A DNA stretch of 64,000 bases from Croceitalea sp947503285 (GCF_036985505.1 NZ_BTGQ01000001.1:1036456-1100455); one strand, 5' to 3'; shown: positions 17,659 through 25,870, counted from the stretch's first letter. Made by a program: numbers and translations. The notes: generated by a model not told the origin, from the sequence alone.

Positions 17659-18528
17659 TTATAACCAGTAGCTTAAGTTTATGGCCAATCGATACCTTTC
17701 TTTCACTGCCCCAAGTGTCAAGTCCTGTACGACCGGAAACATCGCACCGAACGATATTCCCCAAGCACCGTAAAGTCCCAGAAAAGAGGGCCCGACCAAT
17801 ACTTTTGTGCTACGCGAATCTGTAAAGTCCATTTGCCCCTCAAATTTATTGTCGCCAGGGAATTCGGCCAATGATTCTATGAAAATGCGCCAATCGGGCT
17901 TTGGGTAATCGCCCATAAATATATTGGGGCGATACCCCACTACCGCACTGGCGTAGGGCAGGTCGCCCAATTGTTCACCATCTTTCTCAAAATAATATTG
18001 ATAACCACCCCCAATCCATCCATACCAGGTACGCGAGGCATAGCCTGTTGAAATGGCAGCGTGTACCGAGTTGCCCACGTTGACCTGTCCCCTGACATCA
18101 TCGGTTGGTGCAGAAACGCCCACGATGGCAGTGGACTCAAAACGCTTCCCCACACCAAAAGCATTCGAGAAAAACCGGTACCAAAGGGAAGCCTCAATAT
18201 CACCGTTGGCGGGCATATTGCTATTGCCCCTTGTCCTTGGTGCATCACCCAACCGTTCTATCATCGTGGGGGTGGTCAGGTTGATCTGCAGGTCTTCCGT
18301 AATGCCATAGGAAAACAGATAGCGGAGCATATAGGACGTTTCATCTTCCGTGCTCAAACTCATACTTGCCACGTTCAGATCTACACCACCTTTGGCCAAA
18401 GTCGGTGTCTGCAAACCATATAAAGGGCCGTGACCCTGGGCCATCGCCGTTCCTGTTACGGCCAATAGCAATATCAATAGTAGATAGCTAATGTTCAGCG
18501 ATATTTTCGGGAATATTTTGCGAATCAT
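17659..18528 (-). CDS. Outer-membrane beta-barrel protein, putative transporter
   Basis: A 289-residue protein with a signal peptide (hydrophobic 13-28, cleavage likely after TAMAQ) and alternating hydrophobic beta-strands up to the aromatic end LAINLSYWL, characteristic of outer-membrane barrels. It resembles the small-barrel transporter-like proteins found in Bacteroidota metal clusters. Repeated short motifs (YRFFS, GGGYQYYF, VGYRPNIF) mark individual strands. Operon position between thioredoxin and HMA genes suggests a route for metal or thiol compounds across the outer membrane (inference). Confidence 0.65.
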   Translation of the reverse strand: MIRKIFPKISLNISYLLLILLLAVTGTAMAQGHGPLYGLQTPTLAKGGVDLNVASMSLSTEDETSYMLRYLFSYGITEDLQINLTTPTMIERLGDAPRTRGNSNMPANGDIEASLWYRFFSNAFGVGKRFESTAIVGVSAPTDDVRGQVNVGNSVHAAISTGYASRTWYGWIGGGYQYYFEKDGEQLGDLPYASAVVGYRPNIFMGDYPKPDWRIFIESLAEFPGDNKFEGQMDFTDSRSTKVLVGPSFLGLYGAWGISFGAMFPVVQDLTLGAVKERYRLAINLSYWL

Positions 18529-18545
18529 ACTTAACTGTTTTTTAA

Positions 18546-18815
18546 TTATGATTGTCCAATTCCTGCTTCCATCAATCTTTCCTTGGTAATGGCCGAGTCC
18601 TTACAGCAGTCCAGCAATTTGCCGTTCACTATCACAGCGGGAACTTTCTTTATGCCGTATTCATCCAACTTATCAAGACAAATCTTGTCTTCACACTGCT
18701 GGACCAAATCATAGGTCGTTACCTCACATTTATCACAAGCCAATTCCCTGATCATTTTGACCACCGGGTCACAGACTGGACAATTGGCCGTAAAAACTTC
18801 TACTTGACGTTTCAT
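18546..18815 (-). CDS. Thioredoxin/glutaredoxin-like small redox protein
   Basis: An 89-residue protein with the thioredoxin-fold active site CPVC at positions 12-15 and a cis-Pro in KKVPAVIVNGK near 58. It also carries extra Cys residues (AC-DKC at 27 and 30, QCEDKIC at 40 and 45, DCC at 69-70), an unusually Cys-rich surface for such a small protein. It is the first gene of the operon that continues with OM, HMA, MerT-like and NHL proteins. A role in reducing or carrying a soft metal is inferred. Confidence 0.75.
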   Translation of the reverse strand: MKRQVEVFTANCPVCDPVVKMIRELACDKCEVTTYDLVQQCEDKICLDKLDEYGIKKVPAVIVNGKLLDCCKDSAITKERLMEAGIGQS

Positions 18816-18872
18816 TCTTTCAATTTTAATTATTCATAAATCGTTTCATTGTTAGTAAATCATAACAACAGT

Positions 18873-18907
18873 TTAAAGGTAGAATGGTGGGTGGGGTGGT
18901 CTCCAAA
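18873..18907 (-). promoter_or_regulatory. Candidate promoter with G/C-tract operator for CsoR-type repressor
   Basis: Read on the minus strand, a -33-like TTTG (18904-18907) and a near-consensus -7 box TACCTTTA (18873-18880) face the thioredoxin operon. Between them lies a run of C-clusters; on the plus strand it is GGTGGGTGGGGTGG at 18885-18898. CsoR/RcnR-type regulators bind G-tract operators, and a csoR-like gene lies just upstream. The match is visual, not computed. Confidence 0.45.
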
Positions 18908-18916
18908 TAAAATTTC

Positions 18917-18942
18917 AAAAAAAATGACCCACGTTTCGTGGG
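18917..18942 (-). terminator. Intrinsic terminator after csoR-like gene
   Basis: On the minus strand CCCACG-AAA-CGTGGG forms a six-pair stem with a three-base loop, followed after TCA by eight T. It lies 28 bp after the csoR-like stop and ends that transcript before the thioredoxin operon promoter. Confidence 0.75.
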
Positions 18943-18970
18943 CCATAAATGCTATGCTAATTGGAAGGAT

Positions 18971-19333
18971 TCAACCATTTTTGTATGCTTCAAGCTTGGC
19001 CTTGAGCACATCGATTTCCTTCATCTTTTCAGTTAGGTTGTCCAATTCCAAATCTGGAAACTGTTTTCTTATAAATTCGATATGGTCTTCATTGCCACAA
19101 TTTCCAGGGCAGGCCTTGACAGTTTCGGATATTTTTATGGCCAAAGCTTTTCGATAAACTTCGTCCAGTAACAGAAAATGGGCTTTATCCAATCCTTTCT
19201 GTGCTGCCTTGAACTGTATTAAAATCTTCTCTGGGTCTGTATCTTCATCGAGCATTTTAATGAGGCCACCAATTTGCCCATTGATACTTTGCAACCTCGT
19301 TTTTATGTCCTTGCTTAAATCTCGTGGTATCAT
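18971..19333 (-). CDS. CsoR/FrmR-family metal- or formaldehyde-sensing repressor
   Basis: A 120-residue all-helical DNA-binding protein of the DUF156 family, recognised by RLQSINGQIGGLIKMLDED at 13-31 and the helix-2 pattern KILIQFKAAQKGL. The usual metal-ligand Cys near position 40 is replaced by a Pro in DPEK, while C-x3-C occurs later (CPGNC at 77-81), so ligand chemistry is atypical. It would repress its target until metal or thiol stress disrupts binding. A G-tract operator candidate lies just downstream, in front of the thioredoxin operon. A terminator follows it. Confidence 0.75.
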   Translation of the reverse strand: MIPRDLSKDIKTRLQSINGQIGGLIKMLDEDTDPEKILIQFKAAQKGLDKAHFLLLDEVYRKALAIKISETVKACPGNCGNEDHIEFIRKQFPDLELDNLTEKMKEIDVLKAKLEAYKNG

Positions 19334-19399
19334 CGATTTTAAAATTTTGGCAATATATAATTGTACTGGGGGTGCTCTACAAATTTATCCTGAAATTAT

Positions 19400-19615
19400 T
19401 CAACAACAACCAGAGCCTTCTTGTATTGGTGGGCAGGCTACCGTACCATAGGAACAAAATACACAACAATCCCCCTCTTTCGGCTTTAACAGGGCTTTGC
19501 AATTATTGCATTCGTAGAAAAATTGGCAGGCCGTTGTGGGCATTTCTTCCTCTTTTTTAAAACTGCACTTAGGGCAGGTAATGGTTGAATTTAAAAGGAT
19601 TCTCTCGTAGTCCAT
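19400..19615 (-). CDS. GDCCVxC-domain small Cys-rich protein
   Basis: A 71-residue protein of the GDCCVxC (seleno)protein family, starting at the ATG at 19615 and not the upstream ATG at 19687, which would overlap the methyltransferase gene. Visible: zinc-ribbon-like CPKC and CNNC pairs (near 14-17 and 34-37) and the family signature EGDCCVFC near 46-53, then VACPP and GCC at the end. In relatives the family motif occurs with mercury genes. Function is unknown; the many Cys suggest metal binding or redox. It follows the methyltransferase stop by 1 base. Confidence 0.8.
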   Translation of the reverse strand: MDYERILLNSTITCPKCSFKKEEEMPTTACQFFYECNNCKALLKPKEGDCCVFCSYGTVACPPIQEGSGCC

Positions 19616-19616
19616 A

Positions 19617-20240
19617 TTATTTTTTCTGAAACAGGTTATAAATAAAATTTTGCTCTGTTTTAAAAGGGGTTTTATGAATTTTTTCAAAGGATTCCAATAG
19701 GGTGAAATCTACTTTAAACAATTCCTTTAGTTTTTCAGGAGAATATTGGGTAATCTCCAATCCACTACATCTTTTTGGCCCGGTGGTCGAAAAAGTTGCC
19801 AGTATAAAATACGCTCCCGTCTTAAGGGAACGACCTAGTACGTCAATATACTTTAAGATATCTTCTTCCCGTGTGAAGAAATGAAAAGTAGCCCGGTCGT
19901 GCCATAACTCAAAGTCTTGGGTCGGTTCAAAATTCAATATGTCCGAATTTATCCACTGCACCTTTGCGGCTGACTTGCCTAATTTTGATTTGGTACGCTG
20001 AAGTGCATTTTCTGAAATATCAAGAATGGACAGGTTGTTATAGCCATTTTTCAACAAATGACTTATAAGGTTTGAGTTTCCCCCGCCAATATCAATAATT
20101 GAACTATCTTTGGGTAAGTCAAGGGAAGCTATAATATCCAATGAAGTCAAGGGTTTCCCTTCAAACCAACTTACTTCTTCATCACTTTTTCCGGTATAAA
20201 CCTCTTCCCAGTGCTTTTTAGTGTATTCATCACTTTTCAT
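19617..20240 (-). CDS. Class I SAM-dependent methyltransferase
   Basis: A 207-residue methyltransferase with motif I (IDIGGGNSN at about 49-57), acidic motif II (ILDISENA) and motif post-I DILNFEP. The N-terminus (HWEEVYTGKSDEEVSWFE) is typical of a family found beside metal-resistance genes and related to TehB/thiopurine-type enzymes. It lies 16 bp after the flavin reductase and 1 bp before the GDCCVxC gene, so it belongs to the mercury-type operon. Methylation of the metal or of a thiol ligand is a reasonable guess, but the substrate cannot be read from sequence. Confidence 0.75.
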   Translation of the reverse strand: MKSDEYTKKHWEEVYTGKSDEEVSWFEGKPLTSLDIIASLDLPKDSSIIDIGGGNSNLISHLLKNGYNNLSILDISENALQRTKSKLGKSAAKVQWINSDILNFEPTQDFELWHDRATFHFFTREEDILKYIDVLGRSLKTGAYFILATFSTTGPKRCSGLEITQYSPEKLKELFKVDFTLLESFEKIHKTPFKTEQNFIYNLFQKK

Positions 20241-20256
20241 AAATTTTGATATTTTG

Positions 20257-21603
20257 TTAAAGCATATAGGGAATATCCGAGGATAATGTTGGATAAGAAA
20301 AAATCATCGTCCTTAAATCGTTGATTCTCATCTTGGTCTTTATCGCTATTGCGAACAAATTAATGGTTTCCTCGGCGTTGGGACCAATTAAATGTGCTCC
20401 CAGTATCGTATGATCTTCTTTATCGACAATAGTCTTAAAGGCATATTCCTTAACATTCAACCGCTCTGCGTTGAACCAATTGCCCACCCCGTTATAATTG
20501 ACCTGATATTCGATTTTTTGTGATTTGGCCTCTGCCTCGGTCAGACCTACGGCTGCTAATGTTGGCAAAGTGAAAACCACGGAGGGCATCGGTGGATAGC
20601 TCACTTTTTTCGTGTTCCCCTTGATGATATTCGAAGCTACAATATGTCCTTCCATAACGGCTACAGGTGTCAGGGGCAGTCCTTTTGAATCTGTCGCATC
20701 TCCGGCCGCATAAACATTTGGGTTCGATGCGCTTTGAAGATATTCGTTGACGGCAACCCCTTCTTTTGAAAAGAATATTCCGGACTTGTCCAGCTCCAAA
20801 TCAAAAATTGCAGGCTGGCGACCGGCCGAATTGAAAACGGTTTCCGTTCTAAATGTCATTTCTTTACCGTCGGTAGTTCCTGTAACTGTATAGTGGTTAT
20901 CTCTCTTTTCGATTTTAGAAACTTCGGTCGCTAGAACCAGTTTTATTCCCAATTCCTTCGTGGCATTTATCAAGTGTACTACAATATCCTGTTCAAAGTT
21001 TTCCAAAGGTCGTTTGCCCCTATGTACAATAGTTACATCGGCACCACAACGGGCGGCGATATGTGCAAATTCAAAGGCGATGTAACCTCCGCCAATAAAG
21101 AGCAGGGATTGGGGCAGCTCCTTTAGATTGAGGAAATCGGTACTCGAAAGTGCCAAGTACCCACCTTCAAAATCCAGTACCCTTGGTTTTGCGCCCGTTG
21201 CAATCACAATCTTGTCGGCTTCGATAGTATCTGTTCCCAACTGTAGGGTATTTTTGGACAGAAATTTTGCCGAAGAATGATAGGTGTCTATATCATTATG
21301 CCTGTATCCTTTTTCTATTTTGGGCGGCATTGCATCCACAAAGGATTGTTTGAAGGCCATAATATCCCGCCAATTGACATTGGGAACCGTATCGATACCC
21401 TTATCCTTTAAGCGTATTGCAAAATCCCTTACTTCTGTCGCACCGATGATTACCTTTTTGGGGTCGCAACCTCTTAGCGCGCAGGTTCCACCGTAGGGCA
21501 GTTCGTCAGTAATGCCTACCTTAAGGCCTTTGGAAGCACATTTATTGGCAATGGTCATCCCTGCCATCCCGGAACCGATAACAAAAACATCGTACTTTTT
21601 CAT
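20257..21603 (-). CDS. Flavin-dependent pyridine-nucleotide disulfide oxidoreductase, mercuric-reductase-like
   Basis: A 448-residue FAD/NAD(P)-dependent reductase. FAD motif GSGMAG is at 10-15, redox disulfide C41/C46 (GGTCALRGCDPKK), NAD(P) motif GGGYIAFEFA, and the second FAD motif YAAGDATDS. Compared with MerA it lacks both the N-terminal HMA and the C-terminal Cys pair that binds Hg: it ends SDIPYML. Compared with dihydrolipoamide dehydrogenase and glutathione reductase, the catalytic His-Pro is replaced by Tyr-Pro (FSYPTLSSD). It is therefore probably a Bacteroidota mercury/thiol reductase-like enzyme of unproven activity. It follows merTP directly in the arsR-merTP operon. Confidence 0.75.
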   Translation of the reverse strand: MKKYDVFVIGSGMAGMTIANKCASKGLKVGITDELPYGGTCALRGCDPKKVIIGATEVRDFAIRLKDKGIDTVPNVNWRDIMAFKQSFVDAMPPKIEKGYRHNDIDTYHSSAKFLSKNTLQLGTDTIEADKIVIATGAKPRVLDFEGGYLALSSTDFLNLKELPQSLLFIGGGYIAFEFAHIAARCGADVTIVHRGKRPLENFEQDIVVHLINATKELGIKLVLATEVSKIEKRDNHYTVTGTTDGKEMTFRTETVFNSAGRQPAIFDLELDKSGIFFSKEGVAVNEYLQSASNPNVYAAGDATDSKGLPLTPVAVMEGHIVASNIIKGNTKKVSYPPMPSVVFTLPTLAAVGLTEAEAKSQKIEYQVNYNGVGNWFNAERLNVKEYAFKTIVDKEDHTILGAHLIGPNAEETINLFAIAIKTKMRINDLRTMIFSYPTLSSDIPYML

Positions 21604-22227
21604 CTACTCGTTTTCTTTGTTTTCACCATCGATTACTTTATAACCTGTGCTGTTTATCGCTTTTTGGATTGCGGCCAAATCGGTTTTGGTCTTATCATAT
21701 TCCACCACGGTATTCGCACCTTCGTAACTTGCCTTGACCGATAATATGCCATCCAGTTTATTTACCTCGCTCTCTACGTGGGCTTCACACCCTGCGCAGG
21801 TCATTCCCTCAACAGTAAAAGTGTACTTTACGATATTGGATTGCGAAACATAAATAACATCCTTACTGGGCTGTGCATAAAATAAATTGGAGTAATAGGG
21901 GAATGCCAGCATCAATCCCGCAAATGCCGTAACTATAAATAGAAACTTTTTGGATTGCCAAAAGGAGGGTTTTGCATCATCCTCACAGGCACAGTCAATT
22001 TCCTCCTGTGTTTTTGGTCGTAGTTTCTGGTACCAGGCAAAGACCAATACGAGTATAGTGATGCCGATAAGATAAGGTCGAAATGGTTCCATCCAAGAAA
22101 AGGTCGATGCAATTCCGCTTGTTCCCGCAATCAATGCCAAAACCGGGGTTATACAACATATTGATGCCGCTATGGCCGTGAATATTCCTGCATAGGCGAC
22201 CTTGTTCGAGGTTTTTCCTGTTTCCAT
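21604..22227 (-). CDS. merTP: Mercuric transport fusion protein MerTP
   Basis: A 207-residue protein fusing MerT and MerP. The MerT part has helices near 11-33 (with SICCITP carrying the Cys pair), 46-65 and 95-113 and a cytosolic CAC near 80. A periplasmic-side linker leads to an HMA domain with GMTCAGCEAHV near 142-152. Function is Hg(II) capture and import to the cytosolic reductase, a known Bacteroidota arrangement. It lies between arsR (2-bp gap) and the flavin reductase (adjacent base), supporting a compact mercury operon. Confidence 0.9.
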   Translation of the reverse strand: METGKTSNKVAYAGIFTAIAASICCITPVLALIAGTSGIASTFSWMEPFRPYLIGITILVLVFAWYQKLRPKTQEEIDCACEDDAKPSFWQSKKFLFIVTAFAGLMLAFPYYSNLFYAQPSKDVIYVSQSNIVKYTFTVEGMTCAGCEAHVESEVNKLDGILSVKASYEGANTVVEYDKTKTDLAAIQKAINSTGYKVIDGENKENE

Positions 22228-22229
22228 TT

Positions 22230-22601
22230 TTATGCTACCTTTTTATTTTTCTGAATTTTGGTAAATACATTTTCCAATACCTCATTGTGATTCTGAACCA
22301 ATGAATAATACAGGGTCTGCCCCTCACGTCTCGAAGTAATCAATCCCACATCCTTCATTTTACGGATATGCTGCGAAATCGCTGGGACACTCATTTCAAG
22401 TATATCGGCAAAATCGCAGGGACAAAGCTCACCTTCCTCATTTAACAGGAATAGTATCCTTAATCGCGTTTCGTTACCGGCCAGGGCTAGCACTTTGCTG
22501 ATTTCGACAATCGCCTCTGAGTTTGTTCCCAAGGTTTCGCGACAACGCATTAGCTGCTTTTGGTCGGCCTCGGCGCGTGTACAACTTAATTCAAGTGCCA
22601 T
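22230..22601 (-). CDS. ArsR/SmtB-family metalloregulatory repressor
   Basis: A 123-residue winged-helix regulator. The recognition helix AISQHIRKMKDVGLI and the metal site ELCPCDF (the ELCxCD box) are visible, the latter typical of As/Hg/Cd sensors; another Cys lies at positions 7 and 20. Being the first gene of the merTP unit, it probably represses it. Between gene and upstream neighbour lies a perfect 8-bp inverted repeat overlapping the promoter. ArsR-type control in place of MerR is common for Bacteroidota mer operons. Confidence 0.85.
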   Translation of the reverse strand: MALELSCTRAEADQKQLMRCRETLGTNSEAIVEISKVLALAGNETRLRILFLLNEEGELCPCDFADILEMSVPAISQHIRKMKDVGLITSRREGQTLYYSLVQNHNEVLENVFTKIQKNKKVA

Positions 22602-22615
22602 AGTACTGTTTTTGA

Positions 22616-22657
22616 CAAAGATATATTAATATAATTATTTAAGCAAATACTTAAATA
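22616..22657 (-). promoter_or_regulatory. arsR-merTP promoter with overlapping inverted-repeat operator
   Basis: On the minus strand the -7 box TATCTTTG (22616-22623) matches TAnnTTTG exactly and TTG (22644-22646) sits 20 bp upstream. The inverted repeat TATTTAAG-N6-CTTAAATA (22636-22643 and 22650-22657) covers the -33 element, as expected of an ArsR repression site. The -7 box is 14 bp from the start codon, so the leader is very short. Confidence 0.6.
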
Positions 22658-22714
22658 TATGAATAAACCATAATTTACTTCCAAATAAACTCAATATTTA
22701 AGCTCATTTTATTG

Positions 22715-23827
22715 TTATTTCCATTTGCCCATAACAATAAGCAATCGCTTCAATTGTAGCAGTTGATCTTCATTTTTGAAATGTTCGTGCGCTAACATCC
22801 TTTTGAGTTGTGCAGTTGCTCCTTCTGAGGGAAAGCCTGAAGTCTCGCAAATTTTGTGAAACTTTTGCATTTGTTCAAGTTTGAATTTTGCTTTTTCAAC
22901 AAAGCGTTCGGCATTCTCGTCCTGTTCATAGCTTGATTGAATCTCGAAATGTCTTTCAATCGTTCCGGGCTTGCCAATTATTAATTTTTCCGCATTACTC
23001 TGGATAATTGAGTTCGTAGTAAAAACGTAATCCCTATCGTGAACCATTCTGTTAATTCTGGTTTGACCGTCGGCAATACTATTCGGAAAGATTTCAAGAT
23101 AATATTTAGTGTCCATTGGTAAGGTAATTACTGAATTTGGATTAAACAGACCTTCGAATCGGGTTGAGTTTATGCCACGAATCGAGACTGGATTATCGCA
23201 GGTAATTAAAGGCGCATTCGCATCATCGATTCGATGTACATTTATAGTGCAATCGTATTTGAAGTCTACAAATTCTTTCCATCTTTCCAAATGATTAACT
23301 ATGAATTTTAATCTATTGCGCTCTTTGAATTCGTGTCTAACCTTATCAATGTCCTTTTTATTGAACTCATATTTTTCCTCTTCAAATGAGAACTTTACAT
23401 CGCCGTTAGCATCTGCATATAGCAACATCCTATCTAAAATCTGGTCAGTAAAGGCATTATGATGATTAAGAACTTTTGGGGTGCGGAAATAGAGCGATAG
23501 ACAAACGTATAATACCTGTCTTTTTTGTTCAGGTGTCAGAACCATTACCTTTTCATCTATCAGTAATGCATATATTTTCGGAAACTCGGAATCTACGTGT
23601 TTCGCATAGTGATGTTCCAAAGCATATTTCCTATCGACTTCGGCATTGGGAATAGTGTAGAGGTTCTTTTTGAAGCAGATGCTTTTCGTACTAATTTGCT
23701 CTAAGAGAAATTCGTCTTCTAATTTGTAGGCATCGACGAAATAGTTTCCTTTTTTACCTTCCACGCCAAAATTTTTAAGGTACGAGCGAGGGATGTAATG
23801 CTGTTTTATTGGTTCATTTTTTGGCAT
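22715..23827 (-). CDS. DUF4238 domain protein
   Basis: A 370-residue protein starting at the ATG at 23827 (the frame continues to a TTG at 23851, which I reject). The N-terminus QHYIPRSYLKNF is the hallmark of DUF4238; the middle holds further family segments (FRTPKVLNHHNAF, then the region around ITCDNPVSIRG). No signal peptide or membrane helix is seen. DUF4238 proteins are of unknown function and frequent in accessory regions. It lies between the mer operon and the P-ATPase gene on the same strand but is not clearly part of either; a nuclease or defence role is speculation. Confidence 0.75.
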   Translation of the reverse strand: MPKNEPIKQHYIPRSYLKNFGVEGKKGNYFVDAYKLEDEFLLEQISTKSICFKKNLYTIPNAEVDRKYALEHHYAKHVDSEFPKIYALLIDEKVMVLTPEQKRQVLYVCLSLYFRTPKVLNHHNAFTDQILDRMLLYADANGDVKFSFEEEKYEFNKKDIDKVRHEFKERNRLKFIVNHLERWKEFVDFKYDCTINVHRIDDANAPLITCDNPVSIRGINSTRFEGLFNPNSVITLPMDTKYYLEIFPNSIADGQTRINRMVHDRDYVFTTNSIIQSNAEKLIIGKPGTIERHFEIQSSYEQDENAERFVEKAKFKLEQMQKFHKICETSGFPSEGATAQLKRMLAHEHFKNEDQLLQLKRLLIVMGKWK

Positions 23828-23860
23828 AATGGAATATAGCATTTCTTTCAAAATATATCA

Positions 23861-25825
23861 TTACCACTTCTTTTTCTGTAACCGCACCGCATTAAAAATA
23901 GCTAAAAGAGCTACCCCCACATCAGCAAATACCGCTTCCCACATCGTGGCAAGTCCTCCTGCGCCCAGAATAAGCACGATAATTTTTACCCCGAATGCCA
24001 ATCCGATATTCTGCCAAACGATGCTTCGGGTAGAACGACCTATTTTGACAGCTCTTGCTATTTTGCTCGGTTGATCGGTCTGGATAATTATATCAGCAGT
24101 TTCAATTGCTACATCACTGCCCAGACCGCCCATTGCGATTCCTACATCGCTGGCGGCAAGTACCGGAGCATCGTTGATACCGTCCCCCATAAATGCTACC
24201 GTGGTTTCAGGTTGTTTCTTGAGTTCTTCTACCTCGTTCAGTTTATCTTCTGGCAGGAGACCGCCTTTTGCCCAATCGACGTTCAATTCCTTGGAAATCT
24301 GTTGCGTGATGGAATCCTTATCGCCGGATAGCATTATGATTTTAGAAATACCTGCTTCCCTTATTTGCTTGATGGCTTGGTGCGCATCTTCCTTAAGCTC
24401 ATCGGCAATGGTCACGTAACCTGCGAATTTCCCATCAATAGCAACCATTACTATTGATTCTACAATGCTATCGGTTTCAGATGGCACTTCTATACCGTTT
24501 GAAGTCATCAGAGCCTTATTTCCCACTAAGACCTGCTTTCTGTTGACCGTTCCTTTCAGTCCTTTTCCGGCGACTTCGGAAACTTCTGTCGCTTCAAAAT
24601 CCGCACCGTCTGCTTTGTATTCCAATATCGCCTTTGCAATGGGATGGGTGGATTGTTCTTCCATAGCCATTAGGTACAACATAAATTCCGCTTCGGTAAA
24701 AGCCGAGCTGTTTACTACTTCCTTAATCTTAAATACCCCCTTGGTAACGGTTCCCGTTTTGTCCATTACCACCGTATTCACTTTGGTCATTGCATCGAGA
24801 AAGGATGCGCCCTTGAACAGAATACCGTTTCGTGATGCTGCACCCAATCCGCCGAAATAACCCAATGGAATGGAAATGACCAATGCACAAGGGCAGGAAA
24901 TCACCAAGAATATCAGTGCACGGTAGAGCCAATCCCTAAACACGTAATCGTCCACAAAAAAGTAAGGCAAGAATGTAAGCCCAATAGCGAGGAAAACGAC
25001 GATAGGGGTGTAAATCCTTGCAAATTTTCTGATGAACAGTTCGGTCTTTGATTTTCGGGCAGTGGCGTTCTGCACCATATCCAGGATTCGGGCGATGGAA
25101 CTGTCCTTAAATTCCTTGGTGGTCTCCACTTCGATGACACCAATAAGGCTGATGCTCCCGGCAAAGACCTTTTCGTCCTTTCCAATGGTATCGGGTTTGC
25201 TTTCACCGGTAATGGCAGCCGTATTCAGCGATGCCTTTTCGGACAAAAGAATCCCGTCCAAAGGAATTTTTTCGCCCACTCGCACCTGTATCTTTTCGCC
25301 AATCTCGACCGTTTCGGGATTGACAGAAACAAAATCCCCATTGCGATAGACCAGTGCTACATCAGGTCGCGCATCCAAGAGCGCCTTAATGTTCCCCTTG
25401 GCACGATTGACCGCTGCACTTTGGAACAGTTCGCCCACGGCATAAAATAACATTACGGCCACACCTTCGGGATATTCGCCTATAGCAAATGCGCCCAGAG
25501 TTGCAATGGACATCAAGAAAAACTCGGTAAAGAAATCGCCGTTTTTGATACTGTTCCAACCTTCCTTGATTACCGGAAACCCAACGGGAATATAAGCAAC
25601 CGTGTACCATACAATTCGTACCCATCCCTCAAAGAAAGGGAAGGCATCGAAGTAATCCACGGCAATACCGATAATCAGCATCACAAAGCTGAATATCGCA
25701 GGTAGGTAGGTTCTAAAATTGGATGCTTCTTCTGGACCACTGTGATTATGTCCATCATCGTGTGAATGCTCGCCCTGATGTTTCTTAGGGTCTAAATCGC
25801 GTAAGTTTACTTTTTTCTTTTTCAT
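23861..25825 (-). CDS. Zn/Cd/Pb-type P1B ATPase
   Basis: A 654-residue heavy-metal-exporting P-type ATPase starting at the ATG at 25825. A short His-rich N-terminus (EHSHDDGHNHS) replaces HMA domains. The membrane site is CPC (SCPCALVISIP), the phosphorylation motif DKTGTVTKG and the hinge GDGINDAPVLAASDVG are intact; this matches the CadA/ZntA class (P1B-2) in Bacteroidota. The role is export of Zn, Cd or Pb into the periplasm. It follows the Fur-type regulator in the same direction, so is likely controlled by it; a degenerate TGCAAC-type box lies in front. Confidence 0.85.
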   Translation of the reverse strand: MKKKKVNLRDLDPKKHQGEHSHDDGHNHSGPEEASNFRTYLPAIFSFVMLIIGIAVDYFDAFPFFEGWVRIVWYTVAYIPVGFPVIKEGWNSIKNGDFFTEFFLMSIATLGAFAIGEYPEGVAVMLFYAVGELFQSAAVNRAKGNIKALLDARPDVALVYRNGDFVSVNPETVEIGEKIQVRVGEKIPLDGILLSEKASLNTAAITGESKPDTIGKDEKVFAGSISLIGVIEVETTKEFKDSSIARILDMVQNATARKSKTELFIRKFARIYTPIVVFLAIGLTFLPYFFVDDYVFRDWLYRALIFLVISCPCALVISIPLGYFGGLGAASRNGILFKGASFLDAMTKVNTVVMDKTGTVTKGVFKIKEVVNSSAFTEAEFMLYLMAMEEQSTHPIAKAILEYKADGADFEATEVSEVAGKGLKGTVNRKQVLVGNKALMTSNGIEVPSETDSIVESIVMVAIDGKFAGYVTIADELKEDAHQAIKQIREAGISKIIMLSGDKDSITQQISKELNVDWAKGGLLPEDKLNEVEELKKQPETTVAFMGDGINDAPVLAASDVGIAMGGLGSDVAIETADIIIQTDQPSKIARAVKIGRSTRSIVWQNIGLAFGVKIIVLILGAGGLATMWEAVFADVGVALLAIFNAVRLQKKKW

Positions 25826-25854
25826 AATGGGCTTAAAATTCTTTAAAATAAGAC

Positions 25855-25869
25855 TGCAACAGAAGTGCA
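25855..25869. promoter_or_regulatory. Degenerate Fur-type box before P-ATPase gene
   Basis: TGCAAC-AGA-AGTGCA follows the same 6-3-6 format as the perfect palindrome at 32307-32321, with two mismatches in the right arm. It lies between the Fur-like stop and the ATPase start codon (30 bp upstream). Visual match only. Confidence 0.35.
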
Positions 25870-25870
25870 T

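Noticed and set aside
20257..21603. Annotation as true mercuric reductase MerA
   Set aside because: It lacks the C-terminal Cys pair and HMA domain needed for the name; called mercuric-reductase-like only.
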